From Siphonodentalium dalli (taxonomy: Eukaryota > Mollusca > Scaphopoda > Gadilida > Siphonodentaliidae): DNA of 64,000 nucleotides. The notes beneath the pieces are model-generated. The model saw only the letters and a program-made list of their open reading frames with translations. It had not been told where the DNA came from and ran no database searches. Of this stretch, positions 21,375 through 35,022 are shown piece after piece (positions within the stretch are counted from its first letter, which is position 1; every line of letters starts with the position of its first letter). Both the position numbers and the translations under genes were made by a program. The stretch spans positions 42,141,549 to 42,205,548 of the forward strand of contig CP136067.1 in the NCBI GenBank assembly GCA_032622095.1, written 5' to 3'.

Positions 21375-23547
21375 CAAGAAAACCATAGTCAGAAATGGTA
21401 ACGCCACCAAGATCGTATTATTAGCCATAAATATAAATAATAATACAATTATTCTATAAACTAGCTTTCAAATTTTATGCGGGAAATTTGCGTACTTCCA
21501 TATTTCAAGTTTTCCCGTTTCTCGTGGCATACATTACTTTCATCAAACTGTCTTCTTTATTACACAAGCTGATAGGCCCGACTTCACCCGGGCTGTTTCA
21601 CATCTGCTTTCCGGTGAAAGGTGCGATTTGACCTTCAATTGACTATTTCGAAAGTCAAGGTCAGGTCAGGGTCATGATTTGTCCAGTCCAAAACACCCCC
21701 ACCCGTAGAAAACTACCCATAGGTATCAAATTTCGATGAAATCCGTCCGTTTTACCCAACTTGACCTTTAATTAACAATTTTGAAGGTCAAGGTAAGGTC
21801 AGAGTCATGATTTGACCCGTCCAAAACACCCCCCCCCCGACAAAAGTACCCATAGGGTATCAAATTTCGTCGAAATCTATCCGTTTTATCCGAGTTGACC
21901 TTTGATTGGCCATATTGAAGGTCAAGGTCAGGCCGAGGTCACGATTTGACCCGTTCAAAACTCTCCTCAGACCAAAGTATCCCTAGTATCACATTTCGCC
22001 GAAATTTGTCCGTTTTACCCAAATTGACCTTGCATTGACAGTTTTAAAGGTCAAGGTCAGGTCGGGGTCACGATTTGACCCGTTCAAAACACTTCCCGGA
22101 CACAAATACCCATAGGTATCAAATTACGTTGAAATCTATGGAAAGCCGAGGAGGACATGTTGGTTGCTAATTGCTAGATATACGACGCGGTATTTTGAAG
22201 GTGTTTCAAACTAGGAGATAGAAGTATTCTGCCTTTCAAATGGTGATGAATTATAGTAGTTTATTCAAATTTTATGGCATAAATTGTTATTAAAACCGTA
22301 TATACTATAAAAAATTAATGACTCGAAAATTAAGTGGGCCTTTAAACAAAGTCACAATTGCATTTAGGCTCATCTCATACTCGTCCATTCAGCGATATTC
22401 TACTGCGCAGTTTGTTATAGCCTCCAGTATTTATTGAGCGTTATACCCCAACTGTTATAATTCGCCTTTAGCAGGCGTACTCTTGCCTCAGATTATTGAG
22501 ATATTAGGTCACACATAATCACATTAAATCGCATCGTAACATAGCAATTGTGTGGGCTCCTTGGCGTGAATATGTAATGAGAAATAAGGTCATACGTAAT
22601 GACATTAAACTCAAGAAAACCCTCGAAAACAAAACAAAATCACATTTAATGTTTTACGTTATTTCCTTCATCAAAAGAATCTTCGTGATAATGAACCTCT
22701 CGTTACTTTAGAATATAGAATTAACCTTAAAATAAAAAAAATCTTTGGAACACAGAACCTTCGGAATAACGAACCTTCGGATTGGTGAACCTTCGGAATA
22801 GCGAACATTCAGAGAAATTTCGGAATAGTGGACCTTCGGGATAGTGAACCTTCGGATAGAGCCATGCCCCCCCAATATTCATATTATATGCCCAGAGTTC
22901 AAAGGTATGGACCCATAAAATTCTAAACTTGCCCTTAAAATAATGAACTCCAAATTGGAGCACACACAGAACACCACTTAAGTCAACTGAACCTATGTCA
23001 TGTCCCAATGCGGGAGGGTCCATATATACCACAACATTCATAGTATATGCCAAGAATTCAAAGGTATGGGCCCACGTAATGACATAAAATCTCAAGAAAA
23101 CCAGCGAAAACAAAACAAATCACATTTAATGTTCTAAGTTAAGTTATTTCCTCCTGTATCTGTATCGGTGTGCGCGCATGATCAGTTCGGATGTGAGCGC
23201 ACACTCCATATAAAGAATCTTTGTGAAAATGAACCCTCTCAAATTAGTCTCAATACTTTAAAATATAGAATTAACCTAAAAATAACAAAAACCTTCGGAA
23301 TAGAGAACCTTCGGAATAGCGGACCTTCGGGATAGCAAACCTTCATAATAGAAGCATGTCCCCACAATTACACCGGTGACGTAAACACATGTGCCAATCT
23401 TAGTTGTACTCTCGTAATTATCGGTACGATGAAACGGTGACGGAATCTGACGAGGTTTGCCGAATGTACAATCACCCAGTGAATTATCCATCGCCCATGC
23501 GATACAAAAAAACCAAAAGCAATAAACACCACACTACGGTGGCGTAA
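21375..23547 (+). mobile_element. 2.17-kb insertion unique to unit 1
   Basis: Units 2 and 3 read CAGTA|TTACTATC without interruption; unit 1 has 2173 extra bases here. It starts CAAGAAAACCATAGTCAGAA and ends GGTGGCGTAA, with short inverted GTAACGCCACC / GGTGGCGTAAT near the ends. Inside are ~120-bp repeats rich in AGGTCA/TGACCT (about 21610-22140) and two clusters of AACCTTCGGAATAGCG-like units (22745-22860 and 23290-23345). A diverged, longer relative lies inverted at 53872-56653. No transposase ORF and no clear target duplication. Confidence 0.75.
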
Positions 23548-24135
23548 TTACTATCTTCACTTTTGAATACCAAGCTGTTGGTAGTTTATATTTTGTAATA
23601 TTTTATAGTAATTTGTTCTTAAACGGACATGGCTCATTCGAACCTCCAAATTCTGATTTGTTAAAATGGGGACGGTCATCGTGTGAAATAGGGGCCAATT
23701 AAGCCACGGACATAATTATTTCTTTTCATAGTAATTCTTAAAGTATTCTTCTCAAGAACCACCACCCTATTTAGCTTATATCTGGTATGGAAGGTTCTTG
23801 GGTGACTGAGATTCAAGTTTGTTCGAACGGGGTTCCCAGTTTAAATAAGGACAAAGCCAGGGAAATAACTCTTTTCCTCCATAATCTTAAAATGCCTTCT
23901 CCTCCAGAGCCGCAAGACTGAATGGGATCATAGTTGGTGTTGATGGTTACTATGTATGTGACTGGGATTCCGATTTGTTCAAAAGGGGCTGCCAGTTTAA
24001 ATTTTTTGGGCGCAGACATAACTCCATAGTAACTTTTAAAATGGCTATGCAGGACAGTATGCAAGTGCTTCAGTTCCCATCACAACAGGAGATTTTTATA
24101 AATAAAAAAAACACCAACCTAGCGCCCACCACTCG

Positions 24136-26644
24136 CACTGGGGGGAAACTGTTTCACCAGGATCGATTCTATTCCCCGTTTGTTCCGTCTCTATCGGCGT
24201 TGAGATCCGACTCCATTTTGACTTTTTTCTAGAAAGTTTTGGGCGCCATTTTCACAAAAAGATGACACAAAGGTAAGTTTTAAACTATTGGTATTGATGT
24301 ACGAAAGGTTTATAGCAATTCAGTAACAATATTTATGCAATCGATGTTCTGTTACGTGCATATATCCACACATTTAGACCATACAGCTCTAGTGTGTGCA
24401 TTTCCCATGTACATTCAATGTATCATTCGACGCTGAAAATTTGGTCTATTCGCCTGTAAATCCAGTCGGAAATGATCAGGACGTATACCAGGATGGTGAC
24501 AGAGTGTAATGAAACCATCTCCCAATATTCCCGCAGCAGAATAACAATCTAAATGAACCGTCAAAAATAGTGAAAAATGTTCCGACTCATTTGTGACTTT
24601 CATGTTCTAGATCGATTCTATCGTCCCTTCTAAAGAGCCGGTTCTATTCGATCGACACTTGTTTTCTCAGGCTGCCCAGCTTCATTTTGTCAGTTATGAC
24701 ACATCATGACAGCAAGGAACGGGTAACCTAAATGGCCACTAATGTTTATTGAATAGCGCGATGAGATTATGGTCCTTTTGCAGTCTAATGTACCAATTTT
24801 GGATATCTATGGCTTTTGAATTCATATCGTTATAAAGATTGCCTCTAAAACTTTTGAATTTGTTTTTCTTCATAATGTATAATGGAATCGGTGGCGCGAT
24901 GTTGAGCCTGGATAACTCGCTGTTCTTACTTGATTTTTCCGTCGATCTGCTGACACAGGCCGAGGCAGCGCCCCCCAATCATGATGTGATGGAGGTCGGC
25001 GATGAACTTAATTCAGTAAACACCTTCACCACACCGGCTGCAACCATGCAGCACGCCCGCCAAAGCAGCCCGAATAAATCAACCTCTCCAAGCTGTGTCC
25101 CAAAGCCCATTGCATTCCTTTTCCCGTTTATACGAGACGTCGTTTGTGGCTGCACTTTTAAAATGTTCTATATTTTGACCAATGATTCCTGGTTTGTTGC
25201 ATTCACTCTCTGGATAATTTAATTGTGTCCTAAGTGTTTTTAAACTGGGGCACACAAAGTTAATTTGGCATCTTTGTAGCAACACTTTCCCAATCCTGGA
25301 ACCCTGCACATTTCGTCCCTCCCATAAACCGTATGAATTCAGAATGAACGGCTGTTTTACCTCCGGAGTATATCGCATGCTTTTGCAAGAAATCGTACAA
25401 CATCTAGAAATAGCTGAAAATATACATTATTTATAGCGAATGTCCCCGAGGTTAATTTGTTGAAGAAAAGACATCCAGTCTGGAAACCTGTCTGCGTTTA
25501 ATTGGTGTATTATTTCTGGTAAGAGGCCAGTTATCTCGTCCAATATCGCAGATATCTCGTTAACTGGATCGCAACAATCTACATCAATATTGGAGTCGGT
25601 CGTGTTGGTAAATAATGGCCTCCTGGAATGTGTGTTCTTTTTTGAAACTTTGGCACATGGACTTACTAATAGATGACATTCTGCCGCAGAAACAACTTCA
25701 AGCGACATTGTTTCTTCGTTCAGCACGAATTCTACATCGCCAAGTTCCTTCCCTTGCACCCCAAAACGAACGATTCTATATCTATGGTTTCCACCCAATG
25801 ACTTAACGTCATCTTCTCCCACTAGAATAACAAGTTAATCATCAGGATGTGAATCTACAAAATGTCTAACGTGATTGTCACCCACGGCAAACTTCTTCTT
25901 GCAATAATATCAGCTGATTCTCGGGAAATAGAGATATATAAGTGTGTGACTATAAGCTATCTGCAAATGATGATCTTACGATTGAAATTTAACTGTATAA
26001 ATGTTTGACGCAAATAGTCAAGAAACATACATAAGCTTCGGCGGATCCAAAATAAGTTTGAAGCTCCATGTCTATTTCTATTGCATTACTCTGTCTTAAA
26101 ATCAGAGTCATTTTGTGTCGATTGAACCGGCAATCGAACCGGAACCTATCAATTTGGGGTGAGAAAGAGTCGGAACCAAAAATTATAGAGTCGGAACCCA
26201 CGTGTTTACTTTGCAATTACGCGTTTTACTGATTGTTTTTTACATTTTCAAATAGTTTGATGTGTCAAGATTGAGCTTATATGATCAAATATAAATCGTG
26301 TTGAAACTGACGAGATCCTTTGTTGTTTCATACATACTATTTCGAAGGTCAAGATGAAGTTTTGCAAAATTATCAACACAATACGACTGATCATCACATA
26401 AAATTAACATTACTATGTAATATGGAGAGTGTTTCCATTCTGGAACATTGAAATGAATGTTTCCTGGATCTAGATCCACTGAAGTATGTGTGGAGAACTA
26501 TTTTAAAACTATATACTTACCATTTTTCTGAATGATGTACATATTTTGTCATTCAAAATGGTTGAAAAATCAGTAAATGTAACAATAGGGTCGGAACGGA
26601 AATAGCGATAGAATCGATTCTGGTGAAACAGTTTCCCCCCAGTG
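24136..26644. mobile_element. CACTG-ended DNA transposon, unit 2 copy
   Basis: 2509 bp, with the same ends as 16842-19363. The left target repeat is mutated to ACTCG while the right remains ACTCT. Private single-base losses near 25270 and 26059 break short frames. The 131-codon frame at 25427-25822 is intact. Confidence 0.75.
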
Positions 26645-27569
26645 ACTCTACAAGAGAAAATATTTGTGCTGTTGAATTCAAGTTTGGAACTGTGTTATAT
26701 ATATAGATTCCCACGGTGATAGTTTTAACATATTATATCAGTTACACGTCTGTGTTATAATGTTAAAACATCTTCTTAGCAAGAACCATTTGGCATATTT
26801 TGTATGGAGGGGTATTGTTTGAGTGTAATTCAGTTTTGTTAAAATGGGATCACCAGTTGAAATAGGGGGCGAGCCAAGTACATAGCTATTTCCCTCCACA
26901 GTAATACTTAATACTTCGAAGAACCATCTTATATTAGTATGAAGAGTCACGTTGGTGATTGGGATTCAAATAGTGTCACCTGGTCAAATATGGCAATAAC
27001 TCTTGCCCTTTATAGTAATTATTAAAAAGTTTTCCCAAGAGCCATCTGACTATTTAGCTTATATACAGCTAGTAAGGATGATCATTTGGTGACTTGGATG
27101 CAGCTTTGTTTAAAAATGTGGTCGACCGGTCAAGAAATGGCGGGCTAGAGGGGACTTACCACTTTTTATGGTCAATGACATCATTGGTATATGAAACGGA
27201 TTAAAACATCTTCTCTGGAAGTACCCGACTGATTAATGGTCAATCTGACGTTAATGTGTAGGATACATGGATAGTTGAGCTTCAACTGTAAAAAGTAAAC
27301 CACAAAAAAGGATCATGTCAGGTTGGAAATTCCCAACATTTGAGAAAGCTAGAAGTGTCAAACTTTTATTTTACGAACTCGGGAGTTGTGTTCGGTTAGG
27401 AGGGGACTGGATGTGAGTTGGGGAGGGGCTCAGGGTTGGAGGGGACTGGAGGGGCTCAGGGTTGGAGGGGACTGGAGGGGCTCAGGGTTGCAGTTTGTAA
27501 TAGCGATCTGGACATTCCCTGCCAATCCATGGACACTCTCTAGCTACGCCCTGTTTAATACTACTTCTT

Positions 27570-27969
27570 TTAACCCTTTACCCAACAGAACGGCCCTGTG
27601 CCAATGCATTCTCTTATATATGCGAGTCGACCATAGGTCGCCTCGCATATATAAGAGAATGCATTGGCTTAACACATTAAAAATTATAAAATTGTTAAAG
27701 AATGTAAGAAAAAATGGTAATAAGTGTTAAAAAAAGATTTATTTTAGGCCAATGCATTCTCTTATATATGCGAGGCGACCTATGGTCGACTCGCATATAT
27801 AAGAGAATGCATTGGCACGGGGCATAACTATAACCATCACAATGTGGTCAATGAGCCGGTTCCAATGATATCCATATTTGTATGGTTTTATTGAGACAGA
27901 CCCAAGATATTTTAGGCTGTTGAAGCTTTATTTGGCCGGTTTTGGCCGGTTTGTTGGGTAAAGGGTTAA
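27570..27969 (-). mobile_element. Family A TTAA MITE, copy in unit 2
   Basis: Matches the unit 1 copy with no difference that I noticed; complete ends and hairpins. Confidence 0.85.
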
Positions 27970-28018
27970 AGTGTATTCGTCAAGCATTGACTGTTGTGGT
28001 CTCCAGGACCCCATTATT

Positions 28019-28260
28019 TTAGCCCATTCACGTCGAGAGCTGCGCTGGTGCAGCATTAAGATCATGTTCCAGTGCATTCTCTTATATCGCATATATAAGA
28101 TAATGCACTGGCTTATACAAGGTCATGGTAAATATGGTTAGGCCTATGTATTCTCTTATACCCGCGCGAGGCTCCTTATGGGAGACTGGTATACATAAGG
28201 AAAGCATTGGCACAGGGTTTCTCGCAAAATTTCAGGAATCTCCAGTCATGGAAAGGTTAA
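28019..28260. mobile_element. Family B-related TTAA element, unit 2
   Basis: Same as 20738-20979, with right end GAAAGGTTAA. Left limit approximate. Confidence 0.55.
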
Positions 28261-29243
28261 GTCTTTACAGTCAGGTGGTCTTCCGGCTCTCTTGTTTCTC
28301 CCACGATTCCGTGCCTAACCGCATGCACCTAGGTCGGACTGGAAGCAATAGATGGCCTCGTATGGTACCGTACGTGATCCATGTCTGTATTGATATTGGG
28401 ACAATGAGAGGACGTGGTCTCCCGCCCCCAATAGTAGCTATACAAATGCTATTGTCTGTCATTTAACGACAATTACACGGATTCAGTTCGTGACTGATAT
28501 ATTAAATGACATCGGGACCCCATGATAACGCCAATCAAAGAAAATATACAACAACCGGTATATCAAGCGGAGAGCTCCCCCAGCGTCCATAATATAATGG
28601 TTAATTTCTATAATATACTCCCAGCTCCCCTGTCGACAACATACAACAATCAGTATTACTATCTTCACTTTTGAATACCAAGCTGTTGGTAGTTTATATT
28701 TTGTAATATTTTATAGTAATTTGTTCTTAAACGGACATGGCTCATTCGAACCTCCAAATTCTGATTTGTTAAAATGGGGACGGTCATCGTGTGAAATAGG
28801 GGCCAATTAAGCCACGGACATAATTATTTCTTTTCATAGTAATTCTTAAAGTATTCTTCTCAAGAACCACCACCCTATTTAGCTTATATCTGGTATGGAA
28901 GGTTCTTGGGTGACTGAGATTCAAGTTTGTTCGAACGGGGTTCCCAGTTTAAATAAGGACAAAGCCAGGGAAATAACTCTTTTCCTCCATAATCTTAAAA
29001 TGCCTTCTCCTCCAGAGCCGCAAGACTGAATGGGATCATAGTTGGTGTTGATGGTTACTATGTATGTGACTGGGATTCCGATTTGTTCAAAAGGGGCTGC
29101 CAGTTTAAATTTTTTGGGCGCAGACATAACTCCATAGTAACTTTTAAAATGGCTATGCAGGACAGTATGCAAGTGCTTCAGTTCCCATCACAACAGGAGA
29201 TTTTTATAAATAAAAAAAACACCAACCTAGCGCCCACCACTCG

Positions 29244-31754
29244 CACTGGGGGGAAACTGTTTCACCAGGATCGATTCTATTCCCCGTTTGTTCCGTCTCT
29301 ATCGGCGTTGAGATCCGACTCCATTTTGACTTTTTTCTAGAAAGTTTTGGGCGCCATTTTCACAAAAAGATGACACAAAGGTAAGTTTTAAACTATTGGT
29401 ATTGATGTACGAAAGGTTTATAGCAATTCAGTAACAATATTTATGCAATCGATGTTCTGTTACGTGCATATATCCACACATTTAGACCATACAGCTCTAG
29501 TGTGTGCATTTCCCATGTACATTCAATGTATCATTCGACGCTGAAAATTTGGTCTATTCGCCTGTAAATCCAGTCGGAAATGATCAGGACGTATACCAGG
29601 ATGGTGACAGAGTGTAATGAAACCATCTCCCAATATTCCCGCAGCAGAATAACAATCTAAATGAACCGTCAAAAATAGTGAAAAATGTTCCGACTCATTT
29701 GTGACTTTCATGTTCTAGATCGATTCTATCGTCCCTTCTAAAGAGCCGGTTCTATTCGATCGACACTTGTTTTCTCAGGCTGCCCAGCTTCATTTTGTCA
29801 GTTATGACACATCATGACAGCAAGGAACGGGTAACCTAAATGGCCACTAATGTTTATTGAATAGCGCGATGAGATTATGGTCCTTTTGCAGTCTAATGTA
29901 CCAATTTTGGATATCTATGGCTTTTGAATTCATATCGTTATAAAGATTGCCTCTAAAACTTTTGAATTTGTTTTTCTTCATAATGTATAATGGAATCGGT
30001 GGCGCGATGTTGAGCCTGGATAACTCGCTGTTCTTACTTGATTTTTCCGTCGATCTGCTGACACAGGCCGAGGCAGCGCCCCCCAATCATGATGTGATGG
30101 AGGTCGGCGATGAACTTAATTCAGTAAACACCTTCACCACACCGGCTGCAACCATGCAGCACGCCCGCCAAAGCAGCCCGAATAAATCAACCTCTCCAAG
30201 CTGTGTCCCAAAGCCCATTGCATTCCTTTTCCCGTTTATACGAGACGTCGTTTGTGGCTGCACTTTTAAAATGTTCTATATTTTGACCAATGATTCCTGG
30301 TTTGTTGCATTCACTCTCTGGATAATTTAATTGTGTCCTAAGTGTTTTTAAACTGGGGCACACAAAGTTAATTTGGGCATCTTTGTAGCAACACTTTCCC
30401 AATCCTGGAACCCTGCACATTTCGTCCCTCCCATAAACCGTATGAATTCAGAATGAACGGCTGTTTTACCTCCGGAGTATATCGCATGCTTTTGCAAGAA
30501 ATCGTACAACATCTAGAAATAGCTGAAAATATACATTATTTATAGCGAATGTCCCCGAGGTTAATTTGTTGAAGAAAAGACATCCAGTCTGGAAACCTGT
30601 CTGCGTTTAATTGGTGTATTATTTCTGGTAAGAGGCCAGTTATCTCGTCCAATATCGCAGATATCTCGTTAACTGGATCGCAACAATCTACATCAATATT
30701 GGAGTCGGTCGTGTTGGTAAATAATGGCCTCCTGGAATGTGTGTTCTTTTTTGAAACTTTGGCACATGGACTTACTAATAGATGACATTCTGCCGCAGAA
30801 ACAACTTCAAGCGACATTGTTTCTTCGTTCAGCACGAATTCTACATCGCCAAGTTCCTTCCCTTGCACCCCAAAACGAACGATTCTATATCTATGGTTTC
30901 CACCCAATGACTTAACGTCATCTTCTCCCACTAGAATAACAAGTTAATCATCAGGATGTGAATCTACAAAATGTCTAACGTGATTGTCACCCACGGCAAA
31001 CTTCTTCTTGCAATAATATCAGCTGATTCTCGGGAAATAGAGATATATAAGTGTGTGACTATAAGCTATCTGCAAATGATGATCTTACGATTGAAATTTA
31101 ACTGTATAAATGTTTGACGCAAATAGTCAAGAAACATACATAAGCTTCGGCGGATCCAAAATAAGTTTTGAAGCTCCATGTCTATTTCTATTGCATTACT
31201 CTGTCTTAAAATCAGAGTCATTTTGTGTCGATTGAACCGGCAATCGAACCGGAACCTATCAATTTGGGGTGAGAAAGAGTCGGAACCAAAAATTATAGAG
31301 TCGGAACCCACGTGTTTACTTTGCAATTACGCGTTTTACTGATTGTTTTTTACATTTTCAAATAGTTTGATGTGTCAAGATTGAGCTTATATGATCAAAT
31401 ATAAATCGTGTTGAAACTGACGAGATCCTTTCTTGTTTCATACATACTATTTCGAAGGTCAAGATGAAGTTTTGCAAAATTATCAACACAATACGACTGA
31501 TCATCACATAAAATTAACATTACTATGTAATATGGAGAGTGTTTCCATTCTGGAACATTGAAATGAATGTTTCCTGGATCTAGATCCACTGAAGTATGTG
31601 TGGAGAACTATTTTAAAACTATATACTTACCATTTTTCTGAATGATGTACATATTTTGTCATTCAAAATGGTTGAAAAATCAGTAAATGTAACAATAGGG
31701 TCGGAACGGAAATAGCGATAGAATCGATTCTGGTGAAACAGTTTCCCCCCAGTG
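29244..31754. mobile_element. CACTG-ended DNA transposon, unit 3 copy
   Basis: 2511 bp, with the same ends and ACTCG/ACTCT flanks as unit 2. The internal minus-strand frame is intact at 30536-30931. Confidence 0.75.
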
Positions 31755-32424
31755 ACTCTACAAGAGAAAATATTTGTGCTGTTGAATTCAAGTTTGGAAC
31801 TGTGTTATATATATAGATTCCCACGGTGATAGTTTTAACATATTATCAGTTACACGTCTGTGTTATAATGTTAAAACATCTTCTTAGCAAGAACCATTTG
31901 GCATATTTTGTATGGAGGGGTATTGTTTGAGTGTAATTCAGTTTTGTTAAAATGGGATCACCAGTTGAAATAGGGGGCGAGCCAAGTACATAGCTATTTC
32001 CCTCCACAGTAATACTTAATACTTCGAAGAACCATCTTATATTAGTATGAAGAGTCACGTTGGTGATTGGGATTCAAATAGTGTCACCGGGTCAAATATG
32101 GCAATAACTCTTGCCCTTTATAGTAATTATTAAAAAGTTTTCCCAAGAGCCATCTGACTATTTAGCTTATATACAGCTAGTAAGGAGGATCCTTTGGTGA
32201 CTTGGATGCAGCTTTGTTTAAAAATGTGGTCGACCGGTCAAGAAATGGCGGGCTAGAGGGGACTTACCACTTTTTATGGTCAATGACATCATTGGTATAT
32301 GAAACGGATTAAAACATCTTCTCTGGAAGTACCCGACTGATTAATGGTCAATCTGACGTTAATGTGTAGGATACATGGATAGTTGAGCTTCAACTGTAAA
32401 AAGTAAACCACAAAAAAGGATCAG

Positions 32425-32820
32425 CCAAAAATACCTTACGAGAAACGCATATGTAAAAAATGTGAAGCAAATGAAATTGAAACGGAAGAACACTTTATAA
32501 TGATATGTGAAAAACATAACCATTTGCGGAAGAGATTTTTCACTGAAATAGGAGTTCACCAACCAATTTTCGTAAACTTTGATGAAATAGAAAAGTTCAT
32601 ATTCCTCATGAAGGCTGAACACCCGAGCATATGCAATCTGATCTGTAACATGGTTCGGCAGTTTTCCGCAAATAAATGAGAATATAGTGTTGAGTTACAA
32701 ATACATGTTATATATATATTTTATATGAAATTGTCTTGACTTGTGTTTAAATTATCTGTATTATGACAACTGCCCCGCGTGGGTGTATTATGTCAATAAA
32801 AATGTTATGTTATGTTATGT
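32425..32820 (+). mobile_element. LINE 3' end with CCHC-type C-terminus
   Basis: An 84-codon frame (32425-32679) contains C-x2-C-x9-H-x4-C (CKKCEANEIETEEHFIMIC) followed by a C-terminal block KFIFLMKAEHPSICNLICNM and a stop. This pattern is usual at the end of non-LTR retrotransposon ORF2 proteins. A ~140-bp 3' UTR ends in TTATG repeats. Comparison with units 1-2 (GGATCATGTCAGG uninterrupted) shows it is a 5'-truncated insertion. A diverged relative lies at 46371-47007. Confidence 0.75.
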
Positions 32821-33019
32821 CAGGTTGGAAATTCCCAACATTTGAGAAAGCTAGAAGTGTCAAACTTTTATTTTACGATCTCGGGAGTTGTGTTCGGTTC
32901 GGAGGGGACTGGTTGTGGGTTGGGGAGGGGCTCAGGGTTGCAGTTTGTAATAGCGATCTGGACATTCCCTGCCAATCCATGGACACTCTCTAGCTACGCC
33001 CTGTTTAATACTACTTCTT

Positions 33020-33419
33020 TTAACCCTTTACCCAACATAACGGCCCTGTGCCAATGCATTCTCTTATATATGCGAGTCGACCATAGGTCGCCTCGCATAT
33101 ATAAGAGAATGCATTGGCTTAACACGTTAAAAATTATAAAATTGTTAAAGAATGTAAGAAAAAATGGTAATAAGTGTTTAAAAAAGATTTTTTTTAGGCC
33201 AATGCATTCTCTTATATATGCGAGGCGACCTATGGTCGACTCGCATATATAAGAGAATGCATTGGCACAGGGCATAACTATAACCATCACAATGTGGTCA
33301 ATGAGCCGGTTCCAATGATATCCATATTTGTATGGTTTTATTGAGACAGACCCAAGATATTTTAGGCTGTTGAAGCTTTATTTGGCCGGTTTTGGCCGGT
33401 TTGTTGGGTAAATGGTTAA
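33020..33419 (-). mobile_element. Family A TTAA MITE, copy in unit 3
   Basis: Complete copy. One TIR base is changed at the right end (GGGTAAATGGTTAA). Confidence 0.85.
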
Positions 33420-33469
33420 AGTGTATTCGTCAAGCATTGACTGTTGTGGTCTCCAGGACCCCAGTATTT

Positions 33470-33710
33470 TAGCCCATTCACGTCGAGAGCTGCGCTGGTG
33501 CAGCATTAAGATCATGTTCCAGTGCATTCTCTTATATCGCATATATAAGATAATGCACTGGCTTACAAGGTCATGGTAAATATTGTTAGGCCTATGTATT
33601 CTCTTATATACCCGCGCGAGGCTCCTTATGGGAGACTGGTGTAAATAAGGAAAGCATTGGCACAGGGTTTCTCGCAAAATTTCAGGAAGCTCCAGTCATG
33701 GAAAGGTTAA
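33470..33710. mobile_element. Family B-related TTAA element, unit 3
   Basis: Counterpart of 20738-20979 with several private substitutions. Right end GAAAGGTTAA; left limit approximate. Confidence 0.55.
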
Positions 33711-34208
33711 GTTTTTACAGTCAGGTGGTCTTCCGGCTCTCTTGTTTCTCCCAAGATTCCGTGCCTAACCGCATGCACCTAGGTCGGACTGAAAGCAATA
33801 GATGGCCTCGTATGGTACCGTACGTGATCCATGTCTGTATTGATATTGGGACAATGAGAGGACGTGGTCTCCCGCCCCCAATAGTAGCTATACAAATGCT
33901 ATTGTCTGTCATTTAACGACCATTACACGGATTCAGTTCGTGAGTGATATATTAAATGACATCGGGACCCCACGATAACGCCAATCAAAGAAAATATACA
34001 ACAACCGGTATCTCAAGCGGAGAGCTCCCCCAGCGTCCATAATATAATGGTTAATTTCTATAATATACTCCCAGCTCCCCTGTCGACAACATACAACTAT
34101 CAGTATTACTATCTTCACTTTTGAATACCAAGCTGTTGGTAGTTTATATTTTGTAATATTTTGTAGTAATTTGTTCTTAAACGGACATGGCTCATTCGAA
34201 CCTCCAAA

Positions 34209-34611
34209 TTTTGACTACGTAATTTGGTTGGACGGATACGATAGGTCGATATACGATAATATACGAAATATTGATATGCCGGCTTCATATGCTTTGAAAA
34301 AAGATGCCAAATTCACAACCATTTTCCAGCCGTTTTCAATTTTTCGCCCGAAGTCAGACAAATGCTCTTTATTGCTACCATATCAGGAATAGAATAACAC
34401 GGAACGCTCTTTTCTATTCCATGTCGTTTTTTGTTTGGGACCCAAACACCTTGTTCATAGTTGCATTTTCATTACTTCAATGCGTCTTTTTGGGTTACGG
34501 AATGCTCGTCGAAAGGTAGTTAAGATATTTATCGACAAATTTCGATACCGGGAAAATTTTTAAAGCTTAATAATATTATTCGTATTTTGGAGTGCAAACC
34601 ACCATGTGGCT
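34209..34611. other. No gene supported
   Basis: Sequence beyond the tandem array. It contains AATGCTCTTTATTGCTACCA, similar to 11107-11170 (part of or near family D), so possibly old repeat. Nothing else. Confidence 0.45.
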
Positions 34612-35001
34612 TTAACCCTTTACCCAACAGAACGGCCCTGTGCCAATGCATTCTCTTATATATGCGAGTCGACCATAGGTCGCCTCGCATATATAAGAGA
34701 ATGCATTGGCTTAACACATTAAAAATTATAAAATTGTTAAAGAATGTAAGAAAAAGTGTTAAAAAAAGATTTTTTTTAGGCCAATGCATTCTCTTATACA
34801 TGCGAGGCGACCTATGGTCGACTCGCATATATAAGAGAATGCATTGGCACAGGGCATAACTGTAACCATCACAATGTGGTCAAGGAGCCGGTTCCAATGA
34901 TATCCATATTTGTATGGTTCTATTGAGACAGACCGAAGATATTTTAGGCTGTTGAAGCTTTATTTGGCCGGTTTTGGCCGTTTTGTTGGGTAAAGGGTTA
35001 A
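34612..35001 (-). mobile_element. Family A TTAA MITE
   Basis: Complete; the spacer between hairpins is 11 bp shorter than in the units. The 13-bp left flank CATGTGGCTTTAA (34603-34615) recurs at 35010-35022, eight bases past the right TTAA. Confidence 0.85.
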
Positions 35002-35022
35002 TAAATACTCATGTGGCTTTAA

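Larger units (their letters stand above)
16358..23650 (+). repeat. Tandem unit 1 of the 5.1-kb triplication
   Basis: The unit starts TTCTGATCTGTTAAAATGGG. It consists of ~150-bp degenerate satellite (16358-16836 and about 19440-19990) split by a CACTG-ended transposon. A ~26-bp G-rich minisatellite (about 20119-20212), one family A and one family B element and a short tail follow. A 2.17-kb insertion at 21375-23547 makes this unit longer than the others. Confidence 0.9.
23651..28758 (+). repeat. Tandem unit 2 of the 5.1-kb triplication
   Basis: 5108 bp, co-linear with unit 1 minus its insertion. Small variants in its left half match unit 3 (ACTCG before the CACTG end, a 15-bp deletion near 25347, ATGC present near 25046). 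Variants in its right half match unit 1 (three-copy G-rich minisatellite, no LINE insertion). Confidence 0.9.
28759..34208 (+). repeat. Tandem unit 3 of the 5.1-kb triplication
   Basis: About 5450 bp. It differs from the others by a ~400-bp LINE tail inserted at about 32424, a single-copy G-rich minisatellite (about 32897-32945), a 2-bp loss near 31846 and scattered substitutions in its right half. Similarity to the units stops after CCTCCAAA at 34208. Confidence 0.9.
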
